Source of the DNA: Cynocephalus volans
Lineage: Eukaryota > Chordata > Mammalia > Dermoptera > Cynocephalidae
Assembly: GCF_027409185.1 (NCBI RefSeq)
Contig: NC_084462.1
Coordinates: 24,527,577 to 24,591,576 of the forward strand
Direction of reading: 5' to 3'
Length of the DNA: 64,000 nucleotides
The translations under genes were made by a program, and so were the position numbers. Shown here in pieces: positions 57,535 to 64,000 of the stretch. Under the pieces are notes generated by a model, which was not told the DNA's origin, did no database searches, and saw nothing but the letters and a program-made list of their open reading frames with translations. How positions within the stretch are numbered: the first letter of the stretch is position 1; the number at the start of each line of letters is the position of its first letter.

Positions 57535-58210
57535 TCCCAATGTGCACACAAAAACCTGCACATGGATGTTTATACCTGCTTTATTCATAATTGCCAAAAC
57601 TTGCAAACAACCAAGATGTCCTTCAATAGGTGAATGGATAAACAAAATGTGGTACGTCCAGACAACATAATATTATTCAGGGCTAAAAACAAATGAGCCA
57701 CCAACCCATGAAAAAAACATAGAGGAGCATTCGATATATATTATTATGCAAAACAAGTCAATCTGAAAAGGCTGCATATTGTATGATTCCACCTGTATGA
57801 CATTCTGGAAAAGGCAAAACTATGGAGACAGTAAAAAGATCAGCAATTCCCAGGGGTTGGGGGATAGGGAAGGGACAACAAGGGGAGCACAGAGGATTTT
57901 TAGAGCAGTGAAAATACTTTGTATGATACTGTAATGGCAGATCCATGTCACTATTCATTTATCCAAACCTATAGAGTGCAAAACCGAGAGTGAACCCTAA
58001 TGGAAACTATGAATTCTGGATGATTATGAAGGCTGATAACAATGTGGCAATGTAAGTTCATCAGTTGTAACAAATATACCACTCTTATGGGGTACGCTTT
58101 TAATGCGGGAGGCTATGCATGTGTGGGGCAGGAGGTGTATGGGAAATCTCTGCACTTTCCTCTCAATTTTGCTGTGAACCTAAAGTTGCTCTTAAAAAAA
58201 AACTCTTTTT
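57535..58210 (+). repeat. LINE-1 3'-end fragment
   Basis: Translated FIIAKTCKQPRCPSIGEWIN and NKMWYVQTT are the ORF2 C-terminus. The 3' UTR follows with GTGAACCTAAAGTTGCTCTT and a short A-run at 58194-58202. Confidence 0.85.
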
Positions 58211-58758
58211 AAGAATACAATTCTATAGGTTGTTGAGGGACAACTAAGGACATTTGTTTATGAATTGTATATTAGATTCAAGGAATTATTATTCACTTTC
58301 TTAGGTATGATCATCTTATTTTGGTTATATGTAAAAAAGACATTATTCTTTGAAAAAAATTTGCACAGGAATATTTAGGGAGAAACATCATGATGTCTGT
58401 CATTCACTCTCACACACTTAAGCACATGAAAATGAACTAAGAGGCAACATGCTTATCTGCTGATTGGAATGGGATGGAAATAACTGTTGAAAGAGAAGAT
58501 GATTTAGGAAGGAGAGAGGGAAATTGTTAAAGACATGTCCTTGAATAGGTAACAGGTAGTGAGATCTAGTGTCTAAGTGGGAGGGCTGTTCGTAGATAAG
58601 AAAATGGAGAGTTAACTTCCAGAAACAGGTGGGAAAACAGAGTAAACAACTGGTGCAGATGCTGGTAGGTGAGAAAATTTGGTGGTGAAAGTCTGTGGAA
58701 TTTCACCTCCAATTCCTTAGTTTGGTTCAAGAAAATAGAGTGGCAAAGTGGGACTAGG

Positions 58759-58829
58759 ATAGTGGCTCTCAGACTTCAGAAGGCAGCAGCATTCCCTGGA
58801 GGAGGGCTTGTCAACACAGGCTGCTGGGG
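58759..58829 (+). repeat. MER5A-like DNA transposon, left part
   Basis: AGTGGCTCTCAGACTTCAGA and CCTGGAGGAGGGCTTGTCAA match the start of the MER5A (hAT-Charlie) consensus. An L1 interrupts it, and it resumes at 60215. Confidence 0.85.
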
Positions 58830-60214
58830 AACAGACAGTCTTTTGAACAAAAGGTGCTGGGAAAACTGGACATCCACATGCAAGAGAGTGAAATCAAACC
58901 TTTATCTTACACCATATACAAAAATCAACTCTAAATGGGTTAAAGACCTAAATGTAAGACCTGAAACCATAAAACTCCTGGAAGAAAACAGGGAAAAAAC
59001 TCTTTGACAATGATCTCACCAATGATTTTTTGGATAGGACACAGAAAGCACAGGCAACAAAAGTAAGCATAAAGTGGGACTACATCAAATAAAAAAGCTT
59101 CTGCACAACAAAAGAAATAATCAACAAAACAAGAACGTGATCTACAGAATGAGAGAAAATGTTTGCAAACCATACATCTGTTAAGGGGCTAACATCTAGA
59201 ATGTATAAGAATGTTATACAATTCATAGCCAAAACAATAAAATAAAATAAAATAAACCCATTCGGAGATAGACAAAGAACCTGAATTCATACTTCTCCAA
59301 AAAAGACACAAAAATGGCGAAAAGGATATGAAAAGATGCTCAACATCACCAATCATCAGAGATATGAAAATCAAAACCACAATGAGATGTCACCTCACAC
59401 CTGTTAGGAAGGCACTTGTCAAAAACACAAGAGATAGCAAGTGTGGGCAAGGCTGTGGAGAAGAGGGAACCCAAGTACACTGTTGGTGGGAGTGTAGATT
59501 GGTGCAGACTTTATGGGAAACAGTATGGAGATTCTTAAAGAAATTAAAAATAGATCTACCATATGACCCAGAAATCCCTCTTCTGGGTACATATCAAAGA
59601 GAAGTGAAATGACCATTTCCTAAAGATATCTGCACTCCCATTTTTATTATGGCATTATTCACAATAGCCAAGATATGGAAACAAGGGACGTGTTCATCAA
59701 AAGATGAATGGATAAAGACATACAATGGAAAGTTATCCAGCCTTAAAGAAGAAAGTAATCCTGCATTTGCCACAACATGGATGAACCTAGAGGACTTCAT
59801 GCTAAGTGAAATCATCCAGACACGGAAAGACAAATATTACATTATCTCACCTATATGTGGACACTTAAGATAAAACAAAAAACGAACACATAGAAACAGA
59901 GTAGAATAGTGGTTGCCATGGGGTGGAAAATGGGAAGATGTCAGTCAAAGGGGACAAAGTTGCAGTTGGGTAAGATGAATAAGTCTAGAGATCTAATGCA
60001 CAACATGAAGACTATAGTTAATAATACTGTTTTCTACTGGAAGTTTGCTAAGACAGTAGACTTTAGGTACCCGTATACACACACACACAAAAGAAAAGCA
60101 ACTGTGTGACATGATGGATATATTAATTTTCTTGAATGTAGTAATCACTTCACTATGTATACCTACATCAAGTGATGTGCTTTAAATATGTACAATAAAA
60201 ACAAAACAAAAAAC
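58830..60214 (+). repeat. LINE-1, 5'-truncated, inside MER5A
   Basis: The element carries ORF2 C-terminal blocks ([60 protein letters not shown]) and a 3' UTR ending in an ACAAAACAAAAAAC tail. ACACAGGCTGCTGGGG (58814-58829) and ACACAGACTACTGGGC (60215-60230) form a diverged 16-bp target duplication. Confidence 0.88.
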
Positions 60215-60333
60215 ACACAGACTACTGGGCCACGCCACCTCATTTCTGATTCAGTAGGTCTAGGGTGGGGCCTGAGACAAGCAACCAGGTGATGCGGATG
60301 CTGGGGTCTGGGGACCGCTTTTGAGACCCACTG
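60215..60333 (+). repeat. MER5A-like DNA transposon, right part
   Basis: TTTCTGATTCAGTAGGTCTA, GGGTGGGGCCTGAGA, CAGGTGATGCGGATGCTGG and TTTTGAGACCCACTG are the second half of the MER5A consensus, in the same orientation as the left part. Confidence 0.9.
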
Positions 60334-60339
60334 TGATTA

Positions 60340-60740
60340 CTGAGCCTCATCAAGGCTCCCTTAAGGTTTGAGGTCACGCAGGAAAAGTGAGAGCAGTCAG
60401 CATGGCGGAATGTTATTCTCCAGCTGTGTTCAGCTGCTCAGGTGTAGTTGCAAAGGAGGCGGGGGCTGAATGAACCAGAGATTATCACCAAGAGTTTCAA
60501 ATAGCTGAGTCCTTCTTATCATTCTGGACTCATCTCAAATGAAACTGCCTCACGGCACCTTCCCTGAACATTTGATCTAACCATCTGCCTCCTCCTCACC
60601 ATCAGGCACTTTCATTTTTTTTTTCCATAGAACATTTCACTATCTGAAATTATTGTGAATATCTATTTTGCTAGTTGTTTCTAAGTCATTTCACTAGAGT
60701 TGACAAACAACAAAATAGAAATCTTGAAAATGTTTTGTTT
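60340..60740. other. Nothing recognised
   Basis: A pyrimidine-rich L2-like stretch (CTCAAATGAAACTGCCTCAC .. TCCTCCTCACCATCAGGCAC) occupies 60520-60650. The assignment to L2 is plausible but weak. Confidence 0.35.
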
Positions 60741-60749
60741 TGTTTTGTT

Positions 60750-60830
60750 TTTTTTGGTCACTGCTATATTCCTAGAATCTAGGGCAGTACCTACACATCA
60801 CATGTGCTCAAAAGTACTTCTTGATGAAAA
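60750..60830 (+). repeat. MIR/L2 3'-end fragment
   Basis: TCACTGCTATATTCCTAGAA, GGGCAGTACCTACACATCAC and GTGCTCAAAAGTAC fit the L2 terminus, probably continuing the weak L2 text at 60520. Confidence 0.55.
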
Positions 60831-60959
60831 ACGTGCGAGAGAATAGGGAGAACAAATTCCTGCACAAAAATATTAAACCATCGTATTCGTCTTGACTATG
60901 AAAAGACAAATATTTACATAGTTATAAAAATATAAACATAGTTGACTGATATGTCTAAA

Positions 60960-61450
60960 ATACATTGGAAAGAAGGGCAGGAGAGATGGTAGTTGAGACT
61001 AGCTAGCTGCTCACCTCTCCATTTTCTCTTTCTGAAGACTGTTTACCAGGCTCCTTTGTCTGGGGGCCATGACTCCGTTCTGCCCATTGGAATTTGGAAT
61101 TTTGGCAAAAAAGATGTCCATACCACTTCCACACCTAGGCACAAAGACACTCATACAATCCACCATTCTCTCTCCCTTCCTCAATCTCTCTCTCTCTGTT
61201 CATCAAGAGGCTGGTGCAGAGGATCCCTGTGGCTTCTGGAGATGCCCTAGAGGACAGTGGAGATGTAGGATAAAAGGAGCCTGGGTTCCTGAATCCCAGC
61301 TCAGAAGACAGCAAGGCAGAAGGCTGCCTAATGAACACTGACTGGGCTCTGGGTGAGATCAAAATAAACTTTAATTGGTCAAGCCCCTGAAATTCTAGGG
61401 CTATATTTATTGTTGAGTGGGAAGAAAGGTCAAGGATTAATTAAGAATTA
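60960..61450. other. Unassigned
   Basis: GACTAGCTAGCTGCTCACCT and GCCATTGG-type text resembles an old repeat that I cannot name. A short minus-strand frame (61135-61362) shows no family features. Confidence 0.3.
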
Positions 61451-61454
61451 CTAG

Positions 61455-61965
61455 TGCCATAAAAAAGAATGAAATCCTGTCATTCACAGCACCATGAATA
61501 CTTCGGAAGATACTATGTTAAGTGAAATAAGCCAGGCACAGAAGGAGAAATACCACGTCCTCACCCATATGTGGAAACTGAAAAACTTGATCTCATAGAA
61601 GTACAAGGTAGAATAGTGGTTTCTAGCTTGGTCTGGGGAGGGTAGGGGGAAGGGGCGAATAGAGAGAGGTTGGTCAGTATATACAAAATTACAACTAGAT
61701 ACGCAGAATAAGTTCTAGTGTTCTATAACAATGCAGGGTGACTATAATTACACATAGCTAGAAGAGAGAATTTTGAATGTTCCCAACACAAAGAAACAAC
61801 AAATGTTTGAAGTGATGGATATGCTAATTACCCTGATTTGATTATTTAGCATCATATACATGTATGGAACTACCACACAGTACCCATAAATATGGACACT
61901 TATTATGTGTCAATTAAAAATAATAATAAAAGCAAAAACCTGAGTGAAAAACAAGAGAAAAAAAA
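61455..61965 (+). repeat. LINE-1 3'-end fragment
   Basis: TGTTAAGTGAAATAAGCCAG GC, the 3' UTR with GATGGATATGCTAATTACCC and a closing AATAATAATAAAAG tail identify it as an L1 end. Only the last codons of ORF2 remain. Confidence 0.85.
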
Positions 61966-61969
61966 AGAA

Positions 61970-62565
61970 TTACAAGTGTATCCCTCAGGGTCCAATCAGG
62001 AGAAAGTCATCACACCTTAATCTGATCAGAAAACATTAATGTAAAGAATGATTAACTATACCAGATTAACTATAATGGGGTAAAGAGGGTTCTAAAGAGT
62101 ACTATAGGGCTGAAGGATAGGACTTGAGCTCTTAAGAATCCTTTGGCTTACTAATTTGCTCTAAACTGCTATCCATTTTTGCTACTTGTTCCATCTACTG
62201 AATGTTTTCAAAGAATATTTCTCTTTGCAAGATATCTAATTGTTCTTTGTAATCTGTAAGAAATTCAAAGTCACACATACATTGGCTCTAGGAGGGACCT
62301 GAGCTACCACCCCAACCTGGCAGCAGCAAGGCAAAATGAGGCACGGTGAAAAAAAATTACTAGTTGGCATTGCATGCTCTCCCTCTGGTGTCACAGGGTG
62401 AATTTCTTTCCTCACTCTGTGGTGACAAGGGAGTGTTCATTGGCACTCTGCTCTCACCAGGGTGGCATCAGCTGGGCCCAAAAGACAGCTGAATGTTCAC
62501 TCCATCTGACCTGCATGCCACACCTGAACATGGTGTGCCTGCTACAAAAGGAGGTAAAATAAGAC
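61970..62565. other. Nothing firmly recognised
   Basis: The region lies between two L1 relics and may include old L1 or HAL1 sequence. No exon is seen. Confidence 0.35.
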
Positions 62566-62569
62566 CCAG

Positions 62570-63480
62570 TCTCACAACAAAACACCCAAAATGTCCAGTA
62601 TACAATGGAAAATCAATCAGCAAACCAAGAGCCAGAACAATTACAACTTGAATGAGAAAAGACAACCAATAGGTGCCAATGCCAAGATGACTCAGATGTG
62701 GGAATTATCTGATAAGAATTTTAAAGCACCCATCATGAAAATGTTTCACTGAGCCATTATGAATACTACGTACCCATTGGTACAGCTAAAACTTAAAAGG
62801 CAGAACTTTTTAAGTGTTGGCAAGGACACAGAGCAACAGAAGGTCGTATACACTGATGGTTAGACTATAAAATGGTACAACTAGTGTGGAGAACACTTTG
62901 GCAGCTTTTTCAAAAGTAAAACATACACCAATCATATAATCCAGCCATTCCGCTTTAAGGTATTTACATAAGAGAAAGGAAATCATATGCACATACAAAG
63001 ACTTGTACACAAATATTCTTAGCAATTGTATTTGCAATAGCTAAATATTGGAAACAGCCCGAATTTCCATCAACTGATGGATGGGTAAACAAGTTATGGT
63101 ATATCCATATAATGGAATACTATTCAGAAATAAGAAAGGAATAAACTATTGCCACATGCAGAAATGTGAACAAAACTGAAAATAATTATGTTGAGTGAAA
63201 GGAGCCTTGCATAGAAAACAGCATAAAGTTCTAGCATATGCAAACTAAGCCCCAGAGGCAGAAAGCAGAGGAGAAGTAGGAGAGAGGCGTGGGGAGAGCG
63301 AGAGGGAAGGATTACAAAGGGGCATGAAGAACCTCTTCTGGGTGATGGACAGCATCTGGTCTGCAGTGATAGTTTTCCAGGTGAATATATTTGTCATAAC
63401 TTACCAAACTGTACATTTTAAATATGTGACACTTATCGTTTGCCAACTATACCTCAATAAAGAGTTTAAAATAAAGGGGA
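62570..63480 (+). repeat. Old LINE-1 / HAL1-like relic
   Basis: An ORF1-like part (NQQTKSQNNYNLNE-type text near 62610-62720) is joined to ORF2 C-terminal sequence (AIVFAIAKYWKQPEFPSTDG-like block near 63020-63080) and a 3' UTR ending near CTCAATAAAGAG at 63460. Most of the element between these parts is missing. Confidence 0.7.
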
Positions 63481-63484
63481 ATCT

Positions 63485-64000
63485 CAAATTAGGACTAATG
63501 ACTGATAGTGACAACATAGTAAATTTCTAAATTTGGTGGGAAGACAGGAAAGTACCCGAGCTTCCCATTTAAGAATGGAGATAATATGCTTAGGAGGACT
63601 TTCCTCAAAATCATGGTAAGCAAGTGCTAAAATTAGCCCATTGATACTTTATAATTGAGTTTATAGAGATTTTGGTCACTGAACACTGGGCCCAGTCTGA
63701 CAGGCATTCTGGCTGGCGTGTCTAGTCCATCTTCCCACTTACTCCACAGGCATCTCTGAGACGTGTAATACCTTTTTACTGGCTACAGGTAGCTTGGGAC
63801 ATAATTTTTCTTAAAATAACTGCTTTCGTATACTGAGGGTTTTGTTTTCCAAATGGGGGTTACTCACAAGTCTTGTGATCGTTTTACGTTTTCCATTAAT
63901 TTTGACTATTTAGAAAACAGGGAGCACATGGAAGATTTGGAGTTGGATTAGTTTTGCTTTGGTGGGGCTCGCTCAGTCTTTCGGTGCTAAGGGAACCATC
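63485..64000. other. Nothing recognised
   Basis: No exon, RNA gene or nameable repeat is visible to the end of the window. Confidence 0.5.

Overview
The window is placental-mammal nuclear DNA. It carries MIR, L2, MaLR LTR and MER5A fossils, many LINE-1 pieces and tRNA-Ile-like SINEs of a kind I associate from memory with colugos (Dermoptera). Placental mammal is certain; colugo is a moderate-confidence inference. There are no bacterial-style genes, operons, CRISPR arrays, rRNA genes or functional tRNA genes.

The only host gene content is a minus-strand cluster of NXPE-like genes (neurexophilin domain plus PC-esterase domain, predicted secreted or type II membrane proteins). Reading the minus strand 5' to 3' (high to low coordinates) there are four copies. 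Copy C is represented by an intact last exon (45491-46023) with no recognisable partner exons to its right. Copy D is a fossil of the same last exon (33640-34013), cut off by an LTR. Copy A is a nearly complete multi-exon pseudogene: signal-anchor exon 18632-18745, neurexophilin exon 14130-15349 split by a solo LTR, GDS-motif exon 8955-9135, last exon 6861-7393 with two adjacent stops. Copy B is an intact neurexophilin exon (658-1412) whose remaining 3' exons must lie left of the window. Splice sites, phases and exon order agree between the copies, so this is a tandem gene family in decay and not a set of retrocopies.

The rest is mostly transposons. A full-length 6.8-kb LINE-1 (24705-31496) with a 12-bp target duplication sits inside an older LINE-1 (about 20700-24704 and 31509-32000). 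Its ORF1 is open and its ORF2 is broken several times. A second long but older LINE-1 covers about 50370-55130, and further L1 pieces lie at 3112-4850, 16830-17945, 38540-39060, 45000-45240, 47890-50340, 57535-58210, 58830-60214, 61455-61965 and 62570-63480. An ERVL-like provirus (39663-43848) with both LTRs and a 5-bp target duplication interrupts a MaLR LTR and is itself interrupted by a dimeric SINE. Other solo LTRs lie at 14677-15163, 34014-34481, 33224-33579 and about 57105-57533. Single-copy intergenic or intronic stretches in which I recognise nothing are listed as such.

The best candidates for something not yet described are a short composite L1-derived element joined to a SINE at 10121-10795, the two SINE subtypes and their dimer, and the fate of the NXPE-like copies (orphan intact exon C, and LTRs of one family landing in two different NXPE-like exons).
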